Shown: piece after piece, positions 51,599 through 59,789 of the stretch
Numbering within the stretch: the stretch's first letter is position 1
Layout: each line of letters opens with the position of its first letter
Assembly (NCBI RefSeq): GCF_001258055.1
Contig: NZ_CVRM01000036.1
Location: forward strand, 85,760-149,759
DNA length: 64,000 nucleotides
DNA from: Phaeobacter italicus
Lineage (GTDB): Bacteria > Pseudomonadota > Alphaproteobacteria > Rhodobacterales > Rhodobacteraceae
Direction: 5' to 3'
The notes under the pieces: model-generated
The model's input: only the letters and a program-made list of their open reading frames with translations
What the model was told of the DNA's origin: nothing
Database searches by the model: none
Made by a program: the position numbers and the translations under genes

Positions 51599-53050
51599 CT
51601 AACCCTTCAGCGAAATTGCGATATTCTTGGTGCGAACGTAGTTATACAGCGCTTCCAGCCCCTTTTCGCGACCAAACCCCGATTTTCCGACGCCGCCAAA
51701 GGGTGTCGAAATTCCCCCTGCAAACCATTCGTTGACGAACACCTGACCTGCGCGCAGTTTGCGCGCAACACGGTGAGAGCGCGCCAGATCGCGGGTAAAG
51801 ATCCCCGCGACGAGGCCAAACTCTGTCCCATTCGCTGCCGCGATTGCCTCAGCCTCTGTGTCAAAAGGCGTGATGCAGGTGACGGGCCCGAAAATCTCTT
51901 CTTGGGCGACACGCGAAGCCGGGTCCACATCCGCAAGGATGGTTGGCGCCATGAAATACCCAGCACGGTCCAGTCTGGCACCACCTGCCGCTACTCGGGC
52001 TCCGTCCTGCCGCGCTGTTGAGGTCAGAGCCTCGACACGCGACAGCTGTTGGGCAGACACAACGGGCGTATGATCGGGATTGTCCAATCCGTGCCCGACG
52101 CTCAGCCCATTCGCGAGCTCCGCCGCACGCGCGACGACCTCTTCATAGACAGAACGATGAACCAGTACCCGAGCCATGGCAGAGCATACCTGCCCCGCAT
52201 TGTAGAAAATTCCCGATTTCAGGCTGTTCAAGACCCCATCAATATCGGCATCCTCGAACACCACAGCTGCTGATTTGCCGCCCAGTTCCATCAGCGAAGG
52301 GGTGACCGTTTCGGCCGCTGCATGCAGGATTGCCTGCCCCGTGGGGACAGAGCCAGTGAAGACGATCTGATCGATTTCACCACTCGCGACCAATTTGGCA
52401 CCGATATCAGAACCGAGACCACAAAGGATCGAAACAGCCCCTGCGGGAACGTCCGCACGCTCCAACGCTATTCCCAGCATCGCAAGAGCAAGTGGATCGA
52501 GTTCCGGTGACTTGATGATGGTTGAATTCCCAGCCGCCATCGACGGCGCAAGGGAGCGCGCGGCGATCGAAACCGGGAAATTCCAAGGCACCACCTGTGC
52601 GGATACACCGTAGGGTTCAAATACAGTGTAATCCGCATAGTCGGGACCAAGCGGGATCGATTTTCCTTCGATCTTGTCGGCAACACCTCCGTAGTACTCA
52701 AAGTACTGTGCCGCCTCCTCAAACTCTTCATGCGCCGCGCTGAGCGTTTTGCCGCTCTCGCGGCAGAGAACCTCTGCCCCTTCCGTGGCCAGACCGCGAA
52801 TTTCCTGCGCGACCCGCAACATCAGCCGGCCCCGGTCTGAGGGTTTCATGTCCGCAAGATCACCGCGTTCAAAAGACGCGCGCGCCGCCTGCAAGGCTTG
52901 CGCTAGCGAAGTTTCGCCCGCCTGCGCCGCATCCGCAAAATGCTCTCCTTTTCCTGGGTCTTCGATGGCGATCGTCCCGCCGCCATCCCCTTCGCTCCAG
53001 CTTCCCGCGACGTAGTTACGTGCAAGCCCGCCTGCCAGAAATCCGCTCAT
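51599..53050 (-). CDS. aldehyde dehydrogenase coupled to the Rieske oxygenase
   Basis: The 483-residue protein has catalytic Glu255 (PSLMELGGKS) and Cys289 (YNAGQVCSAMAR), a VPWNFP motif at about 154-159 and coenzyme loop FTGSVPTG at about 231-238. The start overlaps the Rieske gene stop by four bases, so the aldehyde is probably the oxygenase's own product. If the substrate is carnitine the aldehyde would be malic semialdehyde; if it is betaine, formaldehyde, which this family rarely uses. This makes the ALDH the best clue to the oxygenase substrate. Confidence 0.87.
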   Translation of the reverse strand: MSGFLAGGLARNYVAGSWSEGDGGGTIAIEDPGKGEHFADAAQAGETSLAQALQAARASFERGDLADMKPSDRGRLMLRVAQEIRGLATEGAEVLCRESGKTLSAAHEEFEEAAQYFEYYGGVADKIEGKSIPLGPDYADYTVFEPYGVSAQVVPWNFPVSIAARSLAPSMAAGNSTIIKSPELDPLALAMLGIALERADVPAGAVSILCGLGSDIGAKLVASGEIDQIVFTGSVPTGQAILHAAAETVTPSLMELGGKSAAVVFEDADIDGVLNSLKSGIFYNAGQVCSAMARVLVHRSVYEEVVARAAELANGLSVGHGLDNPDHTPVVSAQQLSRVEALTSTARQDGARVAAGGARLDRAGYFMAPTILADVDPASRVAQEEIFGPVTCITPFDTEAEAIAAANGTEFGLVAGIFTRDLARSHRVARKLRAGQVFVNEWFAGGISTPFGGVGKSGFGREKGLEALYNYVRTKNIAISLKG

Positions 53051-54201
53051 GCCTCGCGGCCCTTTTCGACCTGGCTTGCGACCCAGTGGTGGAAATTATG
53101 GGTAGGTCCGTCCATTGCTGGCGAAAACCGTCCGCCATCAAAAAGAACCCCATGCCGCCCCTTTTGCATACCCTCGACGACAAAAACGTCCTCTTCGAAC
53201 ACGGTTTTCCACAGCTGCGCGTTTGACGCGCGCAGACCATCAAATTCGGGCGTCTCCCGTTCGCTGCGCGCATAGTAGAGTTCAATGTGCTCGACCGTAT
53301 TTTCGCAGTCCTTGGGTTCCAGAACGATCGCAAAGCAGTGATCCCGCTGCACTCCAAGCAATACATTAGGATAGACCGCAACATATTCGGCGCCTTCATC
53401 CCATTTGTCGCTGAGCCCGTCGAAATCGGCCATCGTCGTGCCGTCTTCATCTTTCAGCTGACGATAAACCAGCGTTCCCTGCCCAGAGTACTTCCCGAGA
53501 ACTTCGATATTGTAGTGGTCTTCAAGGCGCGAATAGCTGTTCAGGCCCGGGTGAACCCACGGCAAGTGGTAGCTCTCGCAGTAGTTCTCGACCGCCAGTT
53601 TCCAATTGGTCGCCACCTCCAATTTGAACGAAGACGCTTCACCGCCATGGTGGATCGGTTTTTCGAATTCTGCCCACCGTTCCAACAGATCGGCGTGAAC
53701 CTCTTCAAAGGCCGGGGCGTTGCCGTCGACATTAACATAGATCACATCTTGCCACACATGGGAGCGGACGCGAACCAGACCGAGCTTGTCCATCTGAACG
53801 TCTTCATGTGTGTTTTGGCCCGGACCGCCGACATGCGGTGTGGTACGCAATTCTCCATTCAGACCATAGCACCAGCTGTGATAGGGGCAGCGGATCGCTC
53901 CCCGGATTTTCTGAGGCTTGTCGACAAGGATCATCCCACGATGGCGGCAAGTGTTCTGGAACACTCCGATATCGCCATTCCGGTCGCGGACCAGCAACAG
54001 TGGCATACCAAGAAAATCAACAGGTTTGGCATCTCCGGCTTCGGGGATATCCTTGCCAAAACCAATGCCTGACCAGTTGGCAAACAGAACAGATTCACGT
54101 TCCTCAGCAAAGACAGCTGGGTCCACATAGTGTTCATTCGGCAAGCCATTTGCGACGCTGACAGGCTTTAGAACGGATGACAGTTTGCTGTGTTTGTTCA
54201 T
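53047..54201 (-). CDS. Rieske non-haem iron oxygenase, quaternary-amine type
   Basis: The 384-residue protein has a Rieske [2Fe-2S] centre Cys85-x-His87 (NTCRHRG) and Cys105-x2-His108 (RCPYHSWCYG). The mononuclear iron ligands are His212 and His217 in ENYCESYHLPWVHPGLN. The residue three before the first His, which bridges the two iron sites, is Glu209 and not the Asp found in aromatic-ring dioxygenases; Glu here is described for carnitine oxygenase CntA and related quaternary-amine enzymes. Function as glycine betaine, carnitine or stachydrine oxygenase is likely. The reductase is the divergent gene at 55369. The start at 54201 lies after GGAGAG; the longer frame is unlikely. Confidence 0.85.
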   Translation of the reverse strand: MNKHSKLSSVLKPVSVANGLPNEHYVDPAVFAEERESVLFANWSGIGFGKDIPEAGDAKPVDFLGMPLLLVRDRNGDIGVFQNTCRHRGMILVDKPQKIRGAIRCPYHSWCYGLNGELRTTPHVGGPGQNTHEDVQMDKLGLVRVRSHVWQDVIYVNVDGNAPAFEEVHADLLERWAEFEKPIHHGGEASSFKLEVATNWKLAVENYCESYHLPWVHPGLNSYSRLEDHYNIEVLGKYSGQGTLVYRQLKDEDGTTMADFDGLSDKWDEGAEYVAVYPNVLLGVQRDHCFAIVLEPKDCENTVEHIELYYARSERETPEFDGLRASNAQLWKTVFEEDVFVVEGMQKGRHGVLFDGGRFSPAMDGPTHNFHHWVASQVEKGREA

Positions 54202-54296
54202 CGAACTCTCCTTGGCGGACGATCCAGTTTTGCCCAGATGCCGCCGGAGAGCGTTTTTGCTCAATAGGAGAAAACTTCATTCATGGGTGATCTGAC

Positions 54297-55202
54297 CTAA
54301 ACCGAAAGCCCCTTTGCATCATTCAAGATCCAAGATTTCAGCCGCCTCGCATTTTCCGACAGTTCTTCGTCCGGCAATCCGACCAGATAAAATTCATTTG
54401 GGGCGGGCAGCTTGAAATCGCCAACAATGGACAGCTTGCCTGAATCGATCATTGGCTGGATCAACCGGCGCCAACCAAGCGCAAGACCTGCCCCTTTGCG
54501 CGCGATTTGCAACGCAACCGAATAGCTCGTCACTCGTGTGCCGGGGGAGACATCACCACGATGTCCCAACTCCAGAAACCAGTCGCTCCATGTTGTCCAG
54601 CTTTGACTTGCGCTTTGGAGATGGATCAACCGCTGACCCGCCAGCTCGCCCAGCGACACCCCTTCCAGTTTCGCCGCCAAATCCGGCGTTGCCACGGGAA
54701 CCAGTTCGTCGCGATAAATCGCTGTGTGGCTGAGCGTTGTATCGCCATCCCGACCATAGCGGATAAAAAAGTCGAATTCGCGGGTGTCGTGAAAGGGACG
54801 GTCCTGTGTGATCTGATGAATGTTCAAATCAGGGTAGTCGCGCCAAAATCGGATGATAACGGGCGACAGCCAGAGCGCGGCAACAGCCGTGGTTGAGCCA
54901 ACGGTGACAGCATCGTCTTCGCCCGTTTGACGGATCTTCCCCAATTGTCGCGAAATCTGTCTGAACGACGTGACCAGAGTTTCAAACAAATCCTGACCTT
55001 CCCGCGTCAGTTCAACCCCTCGATGCTTGCGCTGGAACAGCGCAACGCCCAGCTCGCCCTCCAAGGCTTTGATCTGGTGGCTGACAGCCCCCGGTGTCAC
55101 CGAGAGCTCCTGTGCGGCGTTCTTGAAACTGAGATGGCGTGCAGCGGCTTCAAAGGCTGACAGGGTGGTCAGAGGAGGCAAGTTGTAGTGACGTCTGGAC
55201 AT
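54297..55202 (-). CDS. LysR-family regulator (GcvA-like) of the Rieske locus
   Basis: This 301-residue LysR protein has an opening NLPPLTTLSAFEAAARHLSF and recognition helix LSVTPGAVSHQIKALEGELG, which place it with GcvA-like regulators. It sits between the Rieske-ALDH operon, same strand and 95 bases downstream, and the reductase gene, divergent. This allows control of both halves of the oxygenase system. A perfect 11-bp palindrome lies in the divergent promoter region. Confidence 0.87.
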   Translation of the reverse strand: MSRRHYNLPPLTTLSAFEAAARHLSFKNAAQELSVTPGAVSHQIKALEGELGVALFQRKHRGVELTREGQDLFETLVTSFRQISRQLGKIRQTGEDDAVTVGSTTAVAALWLSPVIIRFWRDYPDLNIHQITQDRPFHDTREFDFFIRYGRDGDTTLSHTAIYRDELVPVATPDLAAKLEGVSLGELAGQRLIHLQSASQSWTTWSDWFLELGHRGDVSPGTRVTSYSVALQIARKGAGLALGWRRLIQPMIDSGKLSIVGDFKLPAPNEFYLVGLPDEELSENARRLKSWILNDAKGLSV

Positions 55203-55271
55203 GGCGACTCTATTGGGTGGGACACCCTGCTTGGCTTGGGGTTATATCAATTCATCCGAGTATGAGTATTT

Positions 55272-55282
55272 TTCAAATTGAA
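55272..55282. promoter_or_regulatory. TTCAA-A-TTGAA palindrome, candidate LysR site
   Basis: A perfect 11-bp palindrome sits 70 bases upstream of the LysR start and 87 before the reductase start. Short T...A palindromes of this size in a divergent LysR region are typical binding sites. Confidence 0.5.
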
Positions 55283-55368
55283 CACCAATCTCAAATCGGC
55301 TCATGAGAGTTCGGAAACGAACAATTTGCCGCTAGGGCTGCACGCCTGCATTATCTGGGGGATTTGAG

Positions 55369-56313
55369 ATGGACACCAAAACCGCGCGCCTGCTTCGCAA
55401 GACAGATCTCAGCGAGGACACGCGTGATTTTGCCTTCGAAATCCTTGATGGCCGTTTCTCGGGCCTGGAACCCGGCGCCCATGTCGATATTCACCTCGGT
55501 GCGGATCTCGTGCGGCAATATTCGATCTGGAGTTGGAGCCAGGATGGGCGGCAGATCAACGTCGCCGTCAAACGCGAGGACGCCGGCCGCGGCGGTTCGC
55601 GGGCGATGCACGAGCTGGAATCTGGCGCCACAGTCGAAATTGGCGGCCCGCGCAATCACTTCAAACTTCAGCCAGGTGAGTGCTACGTCACCCTGATCGC
55701 AGGGGGCATCGGCGCCACGCCGCTTGTCGGCATGGCACGCGAGTTGGTCAACAGCCGTCGCGAGTTTCAGATCTACTACCTCGCCCGCTCCCGCCATCTT
55801 GCGGCGATGGACAAGGCTTTTCGCGCGCTGGGTCTGGGCGACAGATATCATTTGCATTGTGACGACACCGACGGGCAGCTGGACCTCGCTTCTGTACTGC
55901 AATCCATGCCCATCGGCAGCGACGTCTACGCATGTGGTCCGGAACCGATGCTCAACGCCGTTCTTGACGCAGGCAGCGCTATGCGGGGTGGGACCATTCA
56001 TTTTGAACGGTTCGCGGCCGCTGCGGATGCCGATCTTGGTGCCAAAGACAGCTTTGAGATTGAAATCCAATCAACCGGGCAGATCCTGCCGGTCCAGTCT
56101 GACGAGAGCATTCTTGATGTGTTGAAAGCAAATGGGATTCCGGTTGATTTCGGCTGTTCAGAGGGTCTTTGCGGGTCATGTATCGTTGATGTGATCGACG
56201 GAGAAGTCGATCACCGGGACGGGATCCTGACCCCCGACGAACAGGCAACCAACAGCTACATGTGTACCTGCGTGTCACGCGCAAAGTCGGCGCGGCTGGT
56301 GCTCAACCTCTGA
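55369..56313 (+). CDS. ferredoxin-NAD(P) reductase of the oxygenase (PDR/VanB type)
   Basis: The 314-residue protein has three domains in order: a flavin-binding barrel with VRQYSIWSWSQDG (residues about 47-59), a nucleotide domain with LIAGGIGATPLVGMARELVN (about 109-128) and YACGPEPML, and a C-terminal plant-type [2Fe-2S] domain with the cysteines in FGCSEGLCGSCIVDV and YMCTCVSRAK. This order (flavin, NAD, ferredoxin) is that of phthalate dioxygenase reductase, VanB, CntB and GbcB. It delivers electrons from NAD(P)H to the Rieske oxygenase. It stands divergent from the LysR gene, with the oxygenase 1.2 kb away. Confidence 0.9.
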   Translation: MDTKTARLLRKTDLSEDTRDFAFEILDGRFSGLEPGAHVDIHLGADLVRQYSIWSWSQDGRQINVAVKREDAGRGGSRAMHELESGATVEIGGPRNHFKLQPGECYVTLIAGGIGATPLVGMARELVNSRREFQIYYLARSRHLAAMDKAFRALGLGDRYHLHCDDTDGQLDLASVLQSMPIGSDVYACGPEPMLNAVLDAGSAMRGGTIHFERFAAAADADLGAKDSFEIEIQSTGQILPVQSDESILDVLKANGIPVDFGCSEGLCGSCIVDVIDGEVDHRDGILTPDEQATNSYMCTCVSRAKSARLVLNL

Positions 56314-56323
56314 TAGAAAGGCC

Positions 56324-56357
56324 AGTCGCCGCACGGATGTACTCCCATGCGGAGACT
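56324..56357. terminator. hairpin between the reductase and hlyD-type genes
   Basis: AGTC-G-CCGCA (56324-56333) mirrors TGCGG-A-GACT (56348-56357) with one mismatch pair and a 14-base loop, between two convergent genes. It has no T tract; probably a weak bidirectional terminator. Confidence 0.45.
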
Positions 56358-56366
56358 TGCCTTGCC

Positions 56367-57695
56367 TTAGCGTTCATTGAACGCGTTGGTCATGGTCTGG
56401 TGAACCGGCTTCAACATATAGGCGAGCAGTGATTTTTCGCCGGTCGTCATTTCCGCAACCACCGTCATGCCGGCCTGAAGTGGACGTTCGAAACTCCCCG
56501 CCCCGACAGAGCGACCATCAAGCCGGATGGAGGCGCGAAAATAAGTTGCGCCTGTTTGCTCATCAATGAGCGGCACAGGCGACAGCGCGGTCACACGGCC
56601 CTGAACCTTGCCAAAGCGGCGAACATCATAAGTATCAACTGTGAGATTGACGGGCTGCTCGACGCCGACATGGCCGATCTCACCATTGGGAATGCGAGCT
56701 TCTACCATGAGATCAAGCCGGGTGGGCAGCAACTCAAAGATGGTTTCCCCAGGCGCGATCACCTCACCCTCGTTGGGAAACGCCACGGATTGAACGACCC
56801 CCATGCTCGGGGCGACGATCTGCAGACCCTCAAGCTTTCGGTCCACAATCCGCAAGGAGACCGCGAGTTCGCTTCGCTGGTCACTCAGTTCCTCGATTTC
56901 ATCAAGCATCTCTTCGCGCAACGTCAACGTCTGCTCAGCCAATTCTGCACGGGCCAGTGTCAGGGCACTGCGCGTTTCTGCCAGTCGGACTTCTCCGTCA
57001 GAGGCTGCGGTGCGCAAGGCATCCAGTTGGTCCGCATCACGACCCAAATCCCGCAGCGTCGTCAGCCCCTGCTTGTGCAGCTGACGGGCGCGCTCCAGCT
57101 CTTCTGCCTTGCGCGCCACCCGCTCCAGCGTGAATTTGTGGGACGCCTCCAGAATATCCAAGGTTTCCTGGTGCTGGGAGATCGACATCGATTTCACCCG
57201 CTGGCTCTCTGCGTAGATCTCCAGCGTGGCGGCGGCGCGGTGCTGATCCAGGCTGCGCAGTGCTTCCAGTCGATCGGCGGTGATCGCAACTCCGCTTTCC
57301 AGCGCGCTCAGCACCGTCTGGGCCCGCGACAGCTTGCGATCTGCGATTGTGATCTGCTCTTGCAGTTTCTGCTGCTCCTTCGTCAGGTCCGGATGACGCA
57401 GCTCAACCAGGACATCGCCCGCCTGAACCCGGTCGCCGTCTTGCACATGCACCCGGTCGACGATGCCCCCTTCCATCACCTCGATTTGGGTGTAGTCACC
57501 AAGTGGGACAATGGTGCCCGGCGCTCTCGTGATCTGGGGCACATCGGTTCGCCCCGCGAGCACAATAAGCGCCACAACCATCCCAGAGAAAATCGTTGCG
57601 ATGAGTGCCGCAAAACGAGGCTGCTTTGCTTTCGCTTTCTGCTTGGCCTGTGCAATCGGCCCGTTGCGGTTCTGTTTCATAGATGACGTGCCCAT
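56367..57695 (-). CDS. type I secretion membrane-fusion protein (HlyD family)
   Basis: This 442-residue protein has a cytoplasmic N-terminus, one membrane helix (FAALIATIFSGMVVALIVLA, residues about 27-46), then a periplasmic region. A first lipoyl half (IEVMEGGIVDRVHVQDGDRV), a long coiled coil at about 100-285 rich in Glu/Gln/Leu heptads, and the second lipoyl half and barrel (VQSVAFPNEGEVIAPGETIF) follow. The C-terminal PLQAGMTVVAEMTTGEKSLL is the HlyD-type signature. It would link an inner-membrane ABC exporter to TolC. It starts three bases after the ABC gene at 57699. No tolC gene is in the window. Confidence 0.9.
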   Translation of the reverse strand: MGTSSMKQNRNGPIAQAKQKAKAKQPRFAALIATIFSGMVVALIVLAGRTDVPQITRAPGTIVPLGDYTQIEVMEGGIVDRVHVQDGDRVQAGDVLVELRHPDLTKEQQKLQEQITIADRKLSRAQTVLSALESGVAITADRLEALRSLDQHRAAATLEIYAESQRVKSMSISQHQETLDILEASHKFTLERVARKAEELERARQLHKQGLTTLRDLGRDADQLDALRTAASDGEVRLAETRSALTLARAELAEQTLTLREEMLDEIEELSDQRSELAVSLRIVDRKLEGLQIVAPSMGVVQSVAFPNEGEVIAPGETIFELLPTRLDLMVEARIPNGEIGHVGVEQPVNLTVDTYDVRRFGKVQGRVTALSPVPLIDEQTGATYFRASIRLDGRSVGAGSFERPLQAGMTVVAEMTTGEKSLLAYMLKPVHQTMTNAFNER

Positions 57696-57698
57696 TGG

Positions 57699-59789
57699 TT
57701 AGGTTTCCATTGCTTTGAGAACAGCCTGAACTTTTTTGATGGCAGCTGCGCCAGTGTCATTCACCACAACCCTGTCACCATTGAGAAAGATGACCCGGTC
57801 TGCCATTTGGAGGAATGAGCGATCTGCGGTCGCGATCAGGACCGTACTGTGTCCCCTTTGCTCCTCCAGCCAGGATTTGAACTGCGCACGGCGGGGTTGG
57901 GACAGGCCATTTGTCGGCTCGGAGAACAGATAGATCGAAGACGGGCGGATCATCGTGCGCGCCAGCGTCAGACACTTAACGACCTCTCCCGGCAGGGTGG
58001 CCAGCAACCGATCATTCAGCCGCGACCGCACGCCATCTGGCAGGGCGTTGATGTCATCCGCAATTCCGATCGCATCGAGCCCCCTGGAAATATCAGCATC
58101 CGTCAACGCAGGAGAGGCCAGCCGGAAATTCTGGCTGATTGTGCCGTAAAACAGGCGGGGATCATAAGTCGCATAGGATACCGATTTGCGCAGCTCATCC
58201 CGTGCGATCTGGCGAATGTCGATCCCATCATGTTCAATCGCGCCGGTCGAGGCGCTGGCAAGACCGCTGACAAGGTCCAGAACCGCGGTCCGGCTCGCCA
58301 CATCGCGGCCCATGACAACGACCAACTCACCGGGTTTGGTGTCCAGCGCCGCCGCCGTGAGCAGAGCAGGATTGAGCGGATCCGGACGATAGCCAACGCC
58401 TTTGAAAGCGATCCCGCCCTGCAACGTTTTCTGATGAGATTGGCGCAGGCCCAATTCCATTTCTTCCGGCAAAGCCAACACCCGATCGGCCTGCACCTGG
58501 CTTTTGCGAAAGCCGACCAACTGTCCGAGCGATGACTGCAGCGCCTGAACGGGTGCAAGCACCTTGGAGACCAGCGCAATCGACGCAATCAGCGCGCCAA
58601 ATGTCATGCTGCCGGACACAGCCCCATGCGCGCTGATGATGATCGCCCCAACCGAACCAAGCGCAACGATGCTCTGCGAAACGGATTGCACCAGATTGCG
58701 CAGCTGTCGCGCCTTTGCAGTCGCAGCTTCTGATGCTTCAGCAAGCGGCATGCAACGCTCAAGCCATTGAGACTGCATGCCCAGGTTCGCCAAGGCGCGT
58801 TGATGCACCACCGCATCCTGTACAACGCCTGCGCTTGCAGCGCCTGCTTCTGCCGCTGCCTGATCCAGCCGCTGCTGGAATGGCAGTGAAATAAAGCCAA
58901 TTCCCACCAGTAGCACGGCCAGTCCCAGCGTCAGCAGGCCAACCGCAGGCGCCAAGTAGGTAAGCACCGCAAAGAACATCACCGCAAACGGAAGGTCGAT
59001 CAGCGTGGTCATCACCTGCCCCGTGAACAGCTCCCGCAGGGATTCAAACTGTCGAAACCGCGCGATTTGCTGGTTGACGTCAGATTTTCTGAGCTGGGCC
59101 AGAGGCAGGCTCATCAGCTTGCCAAAAAGGGCAACAGCAAGCGCCCGCTCTCCCCTTTGTCCAACATATGCCAGCGCCCGTGTGCGCGCATTGCGGAACA
59201 TGAAATCGGACAAGGCAAGAATGGCGACACCGACCACCAAAGATGTCAAAAGATCAACCGAACCAGATGGGATCACCCGGTCATAGATCGCCATGATAAG
59301 AAGCGGCGCCAGCAATCCCAGAAGATTGGTTAGGAACGCCGCAACCAGCAGACCCGGCATCATCTGGCGCAGGGCAGAGAAAGATGCACCAACGGTCTGA
59401 TTTGCCCGCAGCGACGGCTGGTAGGTGAATTTCTCAATCCGAATGACCGTGCAATGGCGCCGCGCAGGTCGAATTTCAACAGCGGTTTCGCCATGTGGGT
59501 CGGCGACTTCGAGGATATCCCCCCGCTGGCCGAGCGCAACGTAGCATGGCGCATTCACCGGGATCACCAGTGCGGGGCATTCATCTTCGGTGATTTCCGT
59601 CTCAAGACAGGTGGTCTGGACATAGGGCACTTCCAGATTGTCGAGCGTCTGGATCAGGTCGGCCGGATCCAGGGTTTCCGACAAGTGCGGAAACGCCTCT
59701 GCAATAGTGTCCTCATTGTTCTGCCAACCGCCAACAACCAACAACTCCCTGATCAGCGCGCCAGCATCTTGGGTACGGACCATGTTCAT
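57699..59789 (-). CDS. type I secretion ABC half-transporter with degenerate ATPase domain (A)
   Basis: The 696-residue protein consists of an N-terminal C39-like domain without a catalytic Cys pattern (about 1-130), a six-helix membrane domain (about 150-430; LLAPLLIMAIYDRVIPSGSV is typical of LapB-type exporters) and a nucleotide-binding fold (about 460-690). Its motifs have decayed: Walker A is GRDVASRT (494-501), with no Gly-Lys; the Q-loop Gln is Tyr (SYATYDPRLFYGT); the signature is LPGEV (599-603); Walker B has Ser623-Glu624 instead of Asp-Glu (YLFSEPT); and the H-loop His is Ala655 (LIATADRS). The fold and frame are intact, so this is a maintained gene and not a wreck. It overlaps the next ABC gene by four bases. 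Confidence 0.88.
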   Translation of the reverse strand: MNMVRTQDAGALIRELLVVGGWQNNEDTIAEAFPHLSETLDPADLIQTLDNLEVPYVQTTCLETEITEDECPALVIPVNAPCYVALGQRGDILEVADPHGETAVEIRPARRHCTVIRIEKFTYQPSLRANQTVGASFSALRQMMPGLLVAAFLTNLLGLLAPLLIMAIYDRVIPSGSVDLLTSLVVGVAILALSDFMFRNARTRALAYVGQRGERALAVALFGKLMSLPLAQLRKSDVNQQIARFRQFESLRELFTGQVMTTLIDLPFAVMFFAVLTYLAPAVGLLTLGLAVLLVGIGFISLPFQQRLDQAAAEAGAASAGVVQDAVVHQRALANLGMQSQWLERCMPLAEASEAATAKARQLRNLVQSVSQSIVALGSVGAIIISAHGAVSGSMTFGALIASIALVSKVLAPVQALQSSLGQLVGFRKSQVQADRVLALPEEMELGLRQSHQKTLQGGIAFKGVGYRPDPLNPALLTAAALDTKPGELVVVMGRDVASRTAVLDLVSGLASASTGAIEHDGIDIRQIARDELRKSVSYATYDPRLFYGTISQNFRLASPALTDADISRGLDAIGIADDINALPDGVRSRLNDRLLATLPGEVVKCLTLARTMIRPSSIYLFSEPTNGLSQPRRAQFKSWLEEQRGHSTVLIATADRSFLQMADRVIFLNGDRVVVNDTGAAAIKKVQAVLKAMET

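Noticed and set aside
56556..57686. 376-codon plus frame opposite the HlyD gene
   Set aside because: The opposite strand codes a clear membrane-fusion protein; this frame is rich in His, Gln and Arg with no domain.
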